Origin: Spisula solida
Lineage: Eukaryota; Mollusca; Bivalvia; Venerida; Mactridae
DNA: 64,000 bases
NCBI GenBank assembly: GCA_947247005.1
Contig: OX365946.1
Coordinates: 4,906,453-4,970,452, forward strand
Direction: 5' to 3'
The notes under the pieces are model-generated. The model was not told where the DNA came from and ran no database searches. It saw nothing but the letters and a program-made list of their open reading frames with translations. Positions 1-12,690 of this stretch are shown here, piece after piece. Made by a program: the position numbers and the translations under genes. Within the stretch, counting starts at the first letter, position 1. Every line of letters starts with the position of its first letter.

Positions 1-2560
1 ACTACGACAAATGACTAGCAAACTAATGAATGAACGTGTCTGTAGGTAACGTACGTTCTTAGATAATGGTATTTATTACGTTCATTAATAAATGTAAGGT
101 TTCAAATAAGACTTTGAGTATCCTTTTCGTACAACTATATAGAATATCATAAAACCCTTCTGAAAGGAATTATTATAAACCATTGAATCTGCGAAAGAGG
201 AATTTGAAAAGGAACTGTTATATATTACATTCTCTTAGAGGTCCAATGACAGAAAGAAGTATCAGTTATTTTCACACGAAATAAATCAGATATGCCTTCA
301 TTAGGAATGTAATTTAATAGGATTAATAAGAATAAAAAGTTTTGATATTCTTTATAAATCGGAACATTCTCTAATAGGGATGTGTCTTTCGAAACCAACA
401 TTCCTTGCTCAAATAATTAATGCTTTTCACTGAACATATTTATGTAATGTGTTTCAACATGTGTTCCATCACTTGATCAACATTTAACGCTACTAAATTG
501 AATTTTTTTAGAGCTTTCATCTCGCGAAATATAAAAAGTCCATTGATACATGTACAATGATGTCAATGAAAAGAACATTCTGTTCAGTACTACATTTTTG
601 TCAGTCTTTTCATTATCTTAGTGAATAATAGTTTTGAAGATTTGTTTGAAGACACCACAGTTGAATGTCCGACAGCTTGTCACCTCAGTAAGTCAAATTA
701 ATAAATCCGGAGCAAGACCCGGAAGACAAAACATATCAAAAGGACGACCACTCATCACAATGACAACCCGAAAACAGCACTAAACAGGTACAGTGTACAT
801 GAGCATTTGAACGAAACGAAACAGCCTTATGCTGGGCAACGAAACAGCAGACCGGCACATACGAAATCAAATAATTGAAAAAAAGCAAGGTGGCAAAATG
901 TTTTATTTGTAATGGCCCTTTGTAACAATAATGTGGACATTTGAAGGTTGAATACAGGGCTTCAACGTATTAAGTGTATGTAGATATTATTCGCAGACAA
1001 GTGCGCGTAGTAGCATAGTAAAGTTTTTTTGAACTATCAAATACAAATATTTACAAGGTGGCTGAACCCTATAGAAGGATAATGGTTACCTTTTCGGAGA
1101 TTAATCTATAGTGTGCAACTACCATGCTGTAATTATGTATTATCGCTATATTTCCAATTCAAAACTGGCAAACATACACACACTACGACAAAGTTGTCTT
1201 ACCATATACACATTATGGTGTTTGCATTATCAAGATCCGTTAGTACAAGGCTAGTAGTATGGTCAGTGAACTATAATAATGCATAATACAGCATTTTCCC
1301 ACCATCACATATTTTGGCAGACACGAACCTCTATATTGTAATACCGTAATGACCACATTTGTTCTCCTTAATTACAGAACACAATCCTCCATGGTAGACA
1401 CATCTAAATATTGTTATCGAAATGGAGACCGCTACGAGATCACCGCCGCTAAAGTGAGGCATCACAACACTAAAGGCTAATGAAAAATACGCTCTTACAA
1501 AACATTATAATTTCATACCGTGATCGTTCCATGATCATTGACATTCAATAGTTCTTAGTCATTCCTATCTGTTTATGAAGGTCTTACACTTGTTTTCATT
1601 CTGTTGCCAACATATCCTCAAGATAATACTATTTATTATTTTGTAATATCGAAAACAATAAAGAATACATAATCCCAGCTGTATATGAGATATTGATGTT
1701 TGATACAGTAAACAAATTGCTTTTATCATCATACTGATAACTATGTTTGTAAATTGTATAAAAAGTTAACAATCATACGTCACTGTTGCATAGTATTGTT
1801 ATTATTTTTATTATCAATATAACATATTTATATAGGACTTTTATCATGTAATTACACGTTCAAAATTGCCTATGGGTATAATACAAAATAATAGTGTTGT
1901 TCTTATTGAGAGTTTTAGATTAATATTTATTCACGAAAATGCACGTATTGCTGAATAATGATTGTATATACATGTACGTTTAATGAAATTTCGTTATTTC
2001 TGATGGATTTTGAATATCCTATATTGAGAAGAAGATCGGCTACATGCAAGAGCTATCCTTAATAGTTATTGCACATGTATGTCCATTGTGAAACACCTTT
2101 AACTTATATTAGCAACTCTCCTCACTCATAGAACATACTATCGCTCCCCACAAAGGTAAGAGAGTAACGGTGCCAGTTTGTCCTTTCTTGTTTTTAACTG
2201 ATTTTATTTCTGCTAATGTATGGTGCAGTGAAGAATCTACATGGTGTTCGATTATCCAAAATGTTATTACATATTGTCCGATTATCCGGCATGTTTTTAT
2301 ATCGTGTCCGATTAACCGGCATGTTATTTCATTCTATTTTCGATTATCGGTCTCTGCCATATTGGCCCGGCTTATGCCATCTTTGGGAATCAGCGCAGTA
2401 CCGGATTCTAAATTATTCAGGTTGTGAGAAAGTTTTTCTCTGTCTTTGTAATGACATGATCATTGTGGTTGTAAGTCAGCCTTGGCCAAATTATGCCAAA
2501 CCTTGTAACACTAAATAATTTGCAATTATGATATATATTAAATAGTAGTCTTAAGTCAAT
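1..2560 (+). repeat. Segmental repeat block R1, copy 1
   Basis: This block aligns colinearly with 37505-39880 and 40974-42575. All three begin with a 'ctacgacaaatgactag'-like stretch and share landmarks such as 'ttcattaataaatgtaaggt' and a run near 810 (gaacgaaacgaaacagcc) that recurs near 38808 and 41829. The 40974 copy lacks roughly 1035-1985 of this block. No open frame here has an interpretable product. I see it as non-coding repetitive DNA. The window starts inside or at the edge of this block, so its true left end is unknown. Confidence 0.75.
2243..2350. repeat. Imperfect tandem repeat, about 31 bp unit
   Basis: Three to four degenerate units are built on a 'tgtccgattatccggcatgtt' type core (about 2247, 2277, 2308 and 2339). 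Two overlapping short open frames cross them but show no domain. The corresponding paralogous position near 42580 does not carry the array, so it is private to this copy. Confidence 0.6.
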
Positions 2561-3764
2561 TGTCTTTGTTTTACCTCTCTTGACAATAGTGTTTCGTGTT
2601 CATTGACATACAATCACCCGTAAGCATGATACATATAAACAATTATACACAAATAAAATCATCCAATTGTATCCTTCTTAATACACAAAGAAAATAATTA
2701 CAAAATAATCCAAATGAATGTACGTTTGCGGAACTACGTCAATGCGTTATACAAACAGCTTTCAGTAAACGTCTGTCTAGTGAAGTAGAATCTTTCAATT
2801 TGTTTCTTTCATTTAATTGATCAAAGAAAACAATCGTCATGTGTATTCTAGATTAATGCTGAACTGTTACAGAGAAATTAATTATAAGGATGAAAGCACG
2901 TATAGTTAGTTTCAATGTATTTAACCACTAGTTAAAATGTTTAAAACAAATATCATCAAAATACCTAGTTCAGTTGTATAACACAAATGTATTTCCAGTT
3001 TTTTCAATGCCATCAATTGTATGGTTTTACTTTCTTAGAGTCTAAGTTTTATTAAACAATATAGTGATGGAATCGAAAATTTCTTTCACTGCACCCAAAC
3101 AATGGGTTATATATCTCCAAAACAATACTAAACGACTGGCATAACACATTTACTCGCGATTTTATTATTTGAAAGGCTATTTATTACATCAAACGGAAAC
3201 TTAAAATTATCTGCACCAAGTTATTCAACCATTTTATTGCTATTAGACGACATCAGATGGAAACCAGACAGTAAGCCTACAGAACGGTCACTGATTTTTT
3301 GTTGATATGGGAAGAAAATTCTCACAGAGAAACTACGCTGAATTCGATATGAAATAAATTGAATTAATTCAATCAGTCTTGTCCAAGTCTTGTATGATTT
3401 TATAACAATTTCCATTAAAATCGAGTAAGAAGAATGTTTCTTTTTTTAGGCTTGGTGAGGCCACAGAATGTGGATTGTTTCAATATCAGAATCTAACCCC
3501 ATAATGTTTTAGCTGGCTTATTAACGTAATAAAACATCACAACGACCCTGGAACTGCTGAAACTGGTCAACGTTTTCAAACAAGCAAACATGTAGATAAA
3601 CTTGTACAGTACAAGTGACAGATCAGATGTATAACATGTATCATGTTGACCTTTTTAAAGTCGATGATTTGTAACAAAGTCGTGACATGGATGTGAAACA
3701 CCGAACAATGGATCACGTAATAGAAACGCTTGCTTAACATGCCTTGGTGCTAGGGCTAAGGCAT

Positions 3765-3980
3765 TAAACCTGTTGAAACTAGGTCATCCGGCTGGAGCTT
3801 TCATCCTGTCTAACTAGTTCATTCAGATTTTTGATAACTGGGTCTTTAGTAGATCATTTGAAATCTCGTTCGGTTGTGTGTTAGACTTTGTGCCTGGTAT
3901 TTTTTTAATGTGCTCTGTGCTCGGCTGGTCCAGTTCAGTGCTGCTTTTCCTATCCGACTTAATATTATCTTTTTAATATG
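3765..3980 (+). repeat. Dispersed repeat DR1, copy
   Basis: Member of a family seen at 4520, 11030, 37685, 40185, 43945 and 58215 on the plus strand, with minus-strand relatives near 12375, 20860 and 59580. Its 3' part carries 'ctcggctgg' followed by 'gagtgctgc' and a cttccctgtctgactta-like end. Its 5' part has imperfect 30-35 bp subrepeats containing 'gacagctgaaact..gtcattcag'. No TIRs or tRNA promoter were found. Class unknown. Confidence 0.65.
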
Positions 3981-4519
3981 ATACTAGTAATTCTTCAAAG
4001 TTTTAATGAAAATAATTAAAGAATTTAATTTGTACGATTATTCATCTTTCAGAAATTAAAAAAGCATTTTACAACAAGTATTTTTAACAGCTTTTCACAC
4101 AAAGTAAAGACTATGAATAAAGGTTATTTCTGCATCGATTCAAAAGTACGAAACTAGCTATCACTAACCATTAATGTCCATATTACAGAATATTAACTCA
4201 TTAATTCTGAATGCAATTTAAGCAGTTCGGCAAAACACCACATCAGATTAAATTCATCGGAAGAAATATGCGGCTCCAAAATAAGCTAACATGTGAGAGA
4301 GATTAGCTTGTGCTTTTTCTCTCTAATACTTGTATGACGCCTCTACTGATATTTACTCGAGTTACAATTGCTTCGACGTCTAGATCAGGTTGAACCAAGA
4401 TCACCCAATACATAAATGTAGTTGAGTAAGGGTAACAACAAGTTTTCATTTGCAATAAGATAGTACGATTTTTAATCCGATAGAATCAGCCGATATGCTA
4501 TTTCGTTTTGTTGTACATT

Positions 4520-4730
4520 GTGACTTGTATGTGTTACATGCCATTCAGCTTGGGCATTTAACTTGTTGATTGCTGAAATTAGTTCATTCAGCTTTTTGAC
4601 AGCTGGGACCAGGGCGGATCTTTTTCTCGTTCAGCTATGTGTTGGGCATTGTGCCTTGTATGCGTTCATGTTTTCTGTGCGCGGCTGGTCAAGTTGAGTG
4701 CTGCATTTCATGTAACAAGATGATGACACT
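4520..4730 (+). repeat. Dispersed repeat DR1, copy
   Basis: Same family as 3765-3980 and nearly colinear with 43945-44130. It carries the 'ttgacagctggga' subrepeat and the 'ggtcaagttgagtgctgc' core. Confidence 0.65.
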
Positions 4731-5529
4731 GTCGGCAACTATGAGATGAACTATTCGAACATGTCCCTGAACGTAGAAAGCAATTTGACTACGTGATGTA
4801 ATTATGATAACGCGTGCTATAAGGAATGGAAAAAGACTTAACGTTATTCAACTTGGTATGCATGGTATATAAGCAACGTGTTGGTCACATATATGTACAA
4901 ATAATAGTGTATCGGGAGATTAGTACCATGATGGTAATATTACGTGAGTCAAATGTGATATAAAGAAGAGTACTAGGTGTGTGTTAAGACATGACATATT
5001 ATTTTTTGCACGTATGTTATTATTTACTAGGGGTTCGTAAGTAAATTTTGAAAGGTGGTATAATGTAGGGCCATTTTCTTTCCTGACACATGCTCTATAA
5101 CTGCATGCATTGAATGGACTGTCGCTGTTATCTGAAAAAAGAACGCCTCGCCTTTTTAGGCGAATGAAATGTGCAATTATTCAATGCAACTTAAGAATAT
5201 TTCTTAATAACGTATAAGTATATATGTATTCAACATATTTTGTATATTTGTCGTTGTTCATATTGTGTTTAACAGATTCCTCGTCACGTTGGCATATAAA
5301 ATCAGGATAGCCAGCTTGATTTTTATCTTCAAATTTTCATGATACTGCAAATTATCGTTGATAAAGTTCTACTGGATAATAATCAATAAAATAACCTGTT
5401 TTATCCTTAGCTAATCTTAAATTATCAGAGCGCTCTACCACATGTGATGGATAATGACTTCCAATGGATTAATATTAAGACACGTTTATTTCGGTCAGTA
5501 GGTATGGAAAATTGAAGAGGCTCATACGT

Positions 5530-6625
5530 TTATATTTTCTATATATTATTCGTCTTGTTGAATAATTCTGATATCATTTTCTTTCAACACCATTAGATTG
5601 AAGAACAAGATGATCATTGTAAACAGCTGATATAACTCTATGTTAATAATTATGATAATAGGGCTTGCCCTTGTTCGATTTGTGGTTATCCGTTTGTAAT
5701 TGTTTTCCTGTGCTTAAACTATTTACGAATTATCATTACTGAATGTTGAACGTTTAATCTTCATTGAATGATTATATTTTACAACTGATTTAACCTATCT
5801 CTTCATCGTCAGCAAACCGTCATAACATTGTTTTGCTACATGTTGCGTTTGGCTATTGTTCAGTGAACACACCTCGTATATATGTATAATTCTATCGCGC
5901 GAAGTTGCAATACAAAAACAAATACAAAATCCGCAATATTTATTATTTCTGACTTTTGATGACCGTTATATAATTATGATCTGGCAATTGTTTGAACACT
6001 TCATTTTGTAGACGAAAAGACTAGTATTTGTAATAAAAATATAACAAAAATATAGGCACTTTTGTAATTGTTTTTGAACTGCAATTTATCGCACTAGAGT
6101 TATTGCTTGATTTAAATTGTACGGACTGATCTTATGACACATTTAGGTGTGAAGATCATTCAACACAGTTAAATTATACTTGAAGATGATTTTATCTTTC
6201 ATTATATTTTCAAACTTCAATCGCGAGTGTCCACCAACCTTTATCCTTCATTATTTATAATATGCAATCGAGTCATATTTCTATTCGCCCAAGGTCGTGA
6301 CAAGTAGACATTGTATGCAATTATGTAAACGAGCAGAAAACATAACACAAATGTACCGTATACATGTGTCTAACAAGCGATTGTTGTTGGACAGCAACGT
6401 TTTAAACAATAAAGTACATTCCTGCTTCCAGACAAACGTCATGTTCAATTAATGTTTGACTAATGCTTTGGATGTTTTAATGTGTTTTCTCATTTGTCGC
6501 CTTTAATAACCACGTCTATCAAGTGGGGTTTCCAGTCGCGGGTCAATAATATGTATGCTACATTCGATGTTACCGAACAATTTTGTTCAAAAGTCATGTT
6601 TACACGTAGTATTATACCTACATGT
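5530..6625 (+). repeat. Segmental repeat block R3, copy 1
   Basis: This block is colinear with 52774-53855, with clearly more divergence than the adjacent younger block. Anchors are 'tattattcgtcttgttgaat' and 'gacattgtatgcaattatgt'. An older relative of its right part is at 18330-18900. Sequence 6630-7500 here has no counterpart in the second copy, which looks like a deletion there. No recognisable gene. Confidence 0.7.
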
Positions 6626-7502
6626 ATCAAACAGTTTCCAATTGTATTTACATCATAGCTGATTACACCAAGTGTTAGAATGACATTCAGACTACATTAC
6701 GATTTGTCTCATTTTGCTGACCGCCTTACCAGTTGATATGGGTCAGTTGTTCATTCTTAATATACATAAGCGTGCTTAAAAGTCATGCTTTATATTCGCC
6801 ATTTGTATTATGTCTTATCGTTGACATCGCATTATATACTAGTCTTTTCATGTCATGAATATGCTGCTGTTCTACAGCAAATGGTGTGATGGACCAGTGG
6901 ACAATCTTAGACAATTGTAATACTTAAGTAGTTGATTTCGAAAAGCGACTATTATTGTATGGTATATTGAAACTGAACCTGACTAATTGTAGCCGAATTA
7001 TTTGAGTGTGTGATCGACAGAAAGTGTGTGTTGTTGTTTGTTAGCATATATGTACAAATTATTCTTTGTAAGGCGATAATGTATCATCACTGTATAAATA
7101 TCAATATATCAGGTTAAGTGAGCTAAATATTGCTTTGATTTCTCGTGGTATTGAAGTTTTAGTATCAACATTGCCTTTGGTTTTGAAACATACACGCTTT
7201 GATGCTGGCATATTTGATGAAGCCATTCAAAGAATTCAAGTTCGATGAGTGAGAAGACCAAGTAACGATTGTCTTCAGCGAAATGATCCGATTGCAAAAT
7301 TTCTTGGAATCACTGACAATGTATAATATCAACGATTACAGCATTGACGTAAAGTTGACGTCGCCTGGATGTATTGTTCATATTCAATAAGATATGGGAA
7401 GATTAGCTTTGTAACAAAGTTCGAACCACTTCTATATCACAAAATCCATAAAGTTATTACCGTTGTTTATGTTATAATAAATTAATGATCACCCTGCACC
7501 AG
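6626..7502. other. No recognisable feature
   Basis: This stretch is absent from the downstream copy of the duplication. A 62-codon minus-strand frame (7109-7297) exists but has no domain I recognise, no paralogous support and no splice context. Confidence 0.4.
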
Positions 7503-8184
7503 AATTTAAAAGAAATTAATGTTGCTTTTTAACATCAATCCTTATTATATTCCATTTAACTTGAACACTTGGACCTACATGCTCAGTTGTCTGTTTAGAT
7601 TACAAATGCATGATTTTATTATCGTTTTCATGAAGTTGTTTATGAATCATTTTTATTCTTCACAAAAATCATTCGCAACATTAAATTGACATAAAACCAT
7701 TATATAGCAAATCAATACTTTTAATTTATTGTCTGCCTTGCCAGTGAGTACCTCAGTAATGATGTTGATATCTCATGTCTTAAGAAGTATGTATATATTA
7801 CACAAATTACGTAGAACAATTATTATATCGCATGTGTTGTCTAACTGACAATCAGGGTCATGGTATTGGCGACAGAATATGGAATGTTTCAATGTCACGA
7901 TCAACTCCAGTAATGTGGTTTATTGTTGTAATCAAACATTGAAACTGGTCAACGTATAGAAACGTGTAGATAACATAGTTTAATGAAGAGAAGGTATTAC
8001 CATAGTGTGACCTTATTCCAGACAGATTCGTAACAAAACGATCACTTGGATGTAAGTCACAACGCATCGGCAATTAATTAAAGAATCGTTAACTGATTAT
8101 GACTTTATGTACCCTGGCACTTACCAAATTGATTGTCTATTTATTGTTACTATTAAAGGGACTAGTGATTGAAATGGGGGAATA

Positions 8185-8419
8185 CGAGGGGTGTTCAAAA
8201 AGAAATGCAATTCCATGCATATTTTAGTATGTTTAGGGGTTGCGTGCTTCAAACGTGGCATATGTACTCATTAGACCATTTTCTGCACTTGAGTAAAATA
8301 TGGTTGAAATTCATTCATCAATCATAATCATAATAAACACTTACTAATTTGTAAATTGTAAATGATTCTGTCGATAAAAAGTTATAGAGTAAATTGCATT
8401 TCTATTCAAACACCCCTCG
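8185..8419. mobile_element. Mariner-like MITE (internally deleted)
   Basis: It has terminal inverted repeats of about 30 bp starting CGAGGGGTGTTCAAAAAG (left) and CGAGGGGTGTTTGAATAG (reverse complement of right). It is flanked on both sides by TA (8183-8184 and 8420-8421), the Tc1/mariner target duplication. At 235 bp it has no coding room. The paralogous element at 54544-55606 has the same ends but 828 bp more interior, so this is most simply an internal deletion derivative. Assignment to mariner rests on the TIR style and TA flanks only. Confidence 0.85.
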
Positions 8420-9978
8420 TACATGTCAAAGCATTGTTGATTGAGTAATTTGATTATGCAAATTAATATAAACTTATTAAAATAAGAGTTCTACGTACTC
8501 CAGATACCGTATTAATTTTGCTCCTTGCTTGTCTTGTTTAAATATGTACTACTACAATCGAAACGTTTGAAATTAATAAGCTTGATGAATGGCAGAGTTG
8601 TGCTTGAAATGTTACCACACATAATTAATTTCTGAGCAGTGTATGAAAAGCCTGGGTAATCAAAAAATGTATAATTGTGTGATCTGAAGTCAGTAGTTCC
8701 TCACTGTTTTAATGAAATTTGTTTAGGAATGGCACGACCAGTAATTTCTACGATTATTCGCAACTCAAAAATTAATAAAAAAAACAACAAATTGCTACAT
8801 GAAATATTTAATGAATTTTCACATGAATTGAAGAAAAGACAAAACATAATATGAACAAAGGTTATTTCTGCAACGATTCAAAAGTACGGAATCGGCTAAC
8901 GCTAACCACTAATGTCTACATTACAGACAATAAACTCGTCACTTCTGAATACAATTTAAGCAGTCCATGAGATTAAATTCATCGGCAGAAATATACGAAA
9001 TAATAAGCCAACAAGTTCACAGGTAGTTCAATAAACATGTTAATTATCTCCAATCATTGCCTGGCGCAATTGTTACCATTTACTTGGTTTACAGATGCTT
9101 CGAAGTCTAAATCCGATTGAACAAAAATAATCCAATACATAGTCAAGTTCGGGTAACAAGACGTTTTCGGTTTCTAAACGATAAAACAATTTATAAACAT
9201 ATATAATAGGTTGATATACTTGTTTACAATATAATATTCAATACTGTAACACACAGAGAGTCCAAAGCGACACCAAGTCATCATTATTGATTAAAGTGTC
9301 TTTAGATACACCGTATGACGTTGATAGATGACCATTAATCGAGCAACCAAAACTGTAAAAAACATACAATTGAAGAGCAGAAACAAAATTCTGATTCTGG
9401 TTTATGAGTCTTTTTTCCACTGTAGGCATGTACCCCAACATTCCATTAAACTAATAGCAATTATTACGGCTAGTCTGCGCCATATTATTTTCTTCAAGTT
9501 ACTACGACCATTACCCGCCTCAATACTGGAGCAACAAAGTTACTTAACGATAAATACTCCATTGATATACATGTACGTACACTATGTTTGATGTAAGTAG
9601 AGCCCACTTAGACTTAGATTGTCATGGCAAATAATAGATCTATATCTGCTTTGTTATGACAATGGGTTATGCGACGAGGCTGCTACAATCAGGTTGGTAT
9701 CATATTGATATAACATTGTATGTATTTCTTCATGAACAACAATTTCGGTATAAGAGTAGACTAATACGATACGGTTAAATACATTATTATGTTTTTCAAG
9801 ATTACTGACCATCGTCTGATACAATGTTGTTATATTTAAAGACATGCTGTCTATTTTCTATCATTTGTCAAAATAATCCCTTTTTATAGTATTTGAATAA
9901 CGAAAGGTATGGATTTGGTATTAACAAGGCATATTTAGGTTTGCGTGCTGAACTACATTAATTGTGAATAACATGACA

Positions 9979-10188
9979 TCAATAATAATAAATTTTACTC
10001 CGTATACTGGTTATCTGTTTCAAAGAGGCATTTTCAATTTTCTGTTGGGTAAAACTGCGGGATTGTCTTTGTGATGTGAGGTCGTCCTTGTGATTTGCAG
10101 TGTACTGACTGAGGCTGCAGTCGGAGTAGGTTGTCATGTTTTCGTAGCTGTTAACTTGGCTTTCGTGTTTATTTTGTATGTACGACAT
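9979..10188 (-). CDS. Hypothetical 69-codon frame, conserved in both copies
   Basis: The frame starts at an ATG, is polar and rich in Ser, Gln, Asn and Tyr, and ends in a Tyr-rich tail. It is intact in copy B (57168-57377) with only two amino-acid changes (Asp to Asn and Gln to Lys). Both visible differences alter the protein, which argues against purifying selection. No domain, signal peptide or membrane segment is seen. It could be a terminal exon or a chance frame preserved because the duplication is young. Confidence 0.2.
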   Translation of the reverse strand: MSYIQNKHESQVNSYENMTTYSDCSLSQYTANHKDDLTSQRQSRSFTQQKIENASLKQITSIRSKIYYY

Positions 10189-11029
10189 TCATCGCGTATC
10201 GCCTTTGGACCCTCAGACCCTCATTCACATATATTAAGTACGGCATAAAGGCTACGTCTGGCTTAAGAAATTAAACTGATGTAGATTGAACCCGAGACAT
10301 CTCTTCAAAAAGCACCTCTTCCACTCGTCCACCTTTTATACATAATTGAAATTGGGCAACAGATCAAGGCATAACACATGTATCGATAACTGTATGAGCT
10401 ATTCACTCAATATATTTTTGGAAGCCCATTCTACTGAAGTGTTATATTGACGTGATTTAAGATATAATGACACCGTTATTATGGTAGTTAAGTTTTACTG
10501 GTAAAATGTTTTTGGAACTTAATGATCTCTTATGTGAGGAATTTATAATTTCGTTGTTTACGCGATAAACTGAAATGTAAGGGTAACTTCCCTGAGTGAC
10601 TTAATATGATCCTTTTACGAGTATTTCAATTCTTTATCAATTACAACATCTGGAGTAAAAAGGTTACCTGTATGAAAGCAGAGAAGAGGAAAGTGCAAAA
10701 TGAATGTAAGTAAGCAGCAAGAGAAACGATTGAATCGAGCATTAACGATGAAAGACGAGACAATCACACATACAACACACGTAACATCATCCTAGAAACC
10801 CAATTGTAAGTTAATTTATAGTTTTCTACTATAGTTTACAAAATGTAATGTAATACTATGTTAGCGGAAGGACGGATATGACATGGAACGGTTGGCAAAA
10901 ACGTATGAGATGTGAAGGAATTGAAAAAAGCAAAACATACATATACTAGTAAATGTATAGTCCAGCAACAATAATGTGTTATTTACGAACATGTCTACAT
11001 GTATTTATAGCAAAAATATTCCAAATCAA

Positions 11030-11285
11030 AACTTTTTTGATGGCTGAAACAATGATTTTCGACTTCTTGATAGCTGAAACTTGGGTAATCAGATTTCTTG
11101 ACAGCTGAAACTTGGCCTTTCTGCTTTTTGTCAGCTAAACGGTTCAGCTCATATTCTTGTTCAGTTGTGTGTTGGGAATTGAAACGTGTGTTTGTGGTCT
11201 GTATTATTTCTTTTTTCTATGCTCGACTGTTTCGGTTGAGTGCTGCCTTCCCTGACATACTTTTTATTATCGTCTTTAAACAGGC
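11030..11285 (+). repeat. Dispersed repeat DR1, copy with tandem subrepeats
   Basis: This copy shows the subrepeats most clearly. Three to four units of 'gctgaaac...ttcttgacagctgaaact' with a period near 33 bp are followed by the 'ttgagtgctgccttccctg' core. It is duplicated at 58215-58480. Confidence 0.65.
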
Positions 11286-11630
11286 ACGTTTAATTTAAAG
11301 CTGGGTTCTATGATTACAGATACATGTTTATATTCAAGACAGAAAGGAAGCATAGAGTGCAAACATGATCATTACTGATTATTTATTACAGAATGTGTAT
11401 TTGAAGGCAGTTGAAATAGAATGCTATATATTTCATGCGACAGAAATTGATTGAATATAATAATAAAACAATTTAATCAGTGTTTACGAGATTACAGAAA
11501 TCTTTATTTTATCGTATAAACTTCATCAAAGTGTTGCTGTATGTTCTATTTTAGCACCTTACAAGTGTATGAGTATCTGACACTGGTTTTAAACTGATGA
11601 ACACACTCGGTTCTCACCTGTTATGTCATA

Positions 11631-11850
11631 TCGCTGGCTTAGAATAAATAGACTGATAAATGTTTGAATTCGGCATCACAAGGCGCTTCTTATGAGTCTA
11701 TTTTCATGTAAATCAGAACTGGTCATGTTGACCAAACGGAAGTTGAAAAGGCTTGTTTCCCCATAAATAACAGTAGCTTGCAGACTGTTTTTTCTTATTT
11801 TCTCAAAATGTTGATTTTACACTTACGACCTTTTAATTATAAGCCAGCGA
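11631..11850. mobile_element. TA-flanked MITE, family M2
   Basis: Its ends are perfectly inverted, TCGCTGGCTTA...TAAGCCAGCGA, flanked by TA on each side (11629-11630 and 11851-11852). It is 220 bp long and non-coding. It is shared with copy B (58841-59060) but missing from the older paralog near 51480-51500, so it inserted after that paralog split and before the A/B duplication. A longer, reverse-oriented member is at 24022-24365. Confidence 0.85.
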
Positions 11851-12124
11851 TATAACGATGTCTCATCTTTAATTCTAAAGGGAAAAATGTTGAAAATAGA
11901 TTATGTGTCCGAATGTCCTTGATTTCGTAAGTAGAAGTGAACACCCCTTTTCCATTATCAACAGGAAGGAAATTATTATATCTATGATTTATAATGAAGT
12001 GGAATGTTTAAGGGGAAAATAATTCTTATTGACAGAAGTCATGCTGATTCCCATTACTATAGAATAAGCAGTCGCTCGCAAAATGTTTTCATATGGACGG
12101 ATGATATGTGTCGTTATTCTAAAG

Positions 12125-12343
12125 TAGTTAAGAATATAACCTTCATTATGAGCCAATGCAAACGCCGAATTTTGGTGGTTAAATGAAAATTTAATCATTA
12201 ACATTTTCTCTTCACAGACTTGACGTCATGCGTTGGCGCTAATTTCTAACGGCCAATCTGAATGCAGAATGTTATATTCTAAGCTACGCTCGCTCCGCCC
12301 TTTTTAATCATTTAAATTACTTAATATGTTCTAACTATAACTT
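12125..12343 (-). mobile_element. Composite MITE, family M3
   Basis: This is homologous, in reverse orientation, to the insertion at 42138-42413 and is shared with copy B (59336-59553). Landmarks are 'agaatataacc', 'cattatgagccaatg', 'cttgacgtcatgcgttggcg' and an end 'acttaatatgttctaact'. Only one arm of the terminal hairpin remains here; the 42138 copy has both. Non-coding. Confidence 0.75.
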
Positions 12344-12374
12344 ATTAAAATCGAATACATGACATAAAACAGAA

Positions 12375-12690
12375 TCTTTTTCAGCCGAGCACAGAAAACA
12401 TTTAAACATAACATTTAACATTTACACGGCAAAATGCCCAACACACAACCGAACAAGAAAATGCACTGCCAAGTCCGAGCTGTCAAAGTCGCACAGTGGA
12501 ATACAGCGCGACAGATAACAGTATGCGTATCATGCATACATTATGTAATACATTCAGAAAATATGCCAACGTCAATGACTTATGACGTTAACATTTACAT
12601 TGTTGTGAATAAACGTTGCGTCATATGCCGAAAATATACCGACGTTCGTGACGTCAATGTTTACGCATTGAACGCAATTCGCTAGTAAAA
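12375..12690 (-). repeat. DR1-related fragment with an 83-codon plus-strand frame
   Basis: The sequence 'cagccgagcacagaaaaca' is the reverse complement of the DR1 core. A plus-strand frame at 12434-12685 stays open in both A and B copies (59645-59896). It overlaps the repeat and contains imperfect 'gacgtcaatg' direct repeats, so I treat it as repeat-derived, not as a gene. Confidence 0.45.

Larger units (their letters stand above)
2590..5080 (+). repeat. Segmental repeat block R2, copy 1
   Basis: This block is colinear with 42905-44500. Shared anchors include 'cgtgttcattg.catacaatcacc' and 'tacgtttgcggaactacgtc'. The second copy lacks about 3640-4525. It is non-coding apart from chance frames. 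Two members of the dispersed 'gtgctgcctt' repeat are embedded (about 3765-3980 and 4520-4730). Confidence 0.75.

Noticed and set aside
2243..2350. CRISPR-like array
   Set aside because: Units are contiguous, degenerate and without spacers, and the genome is eukaryotic.
7109..7297. 62-codon minus-strand frame with plausible amino-acid composition
   Set aside because: No domain recognised, no counterpart in the second copy (deleted there), no splice or start context.
12540..12680. Several TGACGT/ACGTCA motifs resembling CREB/ATF sites
   Set aside because: They occur in duplicated repeat DNA with no promoter or gene nearby; likely chance or repeat-derived.
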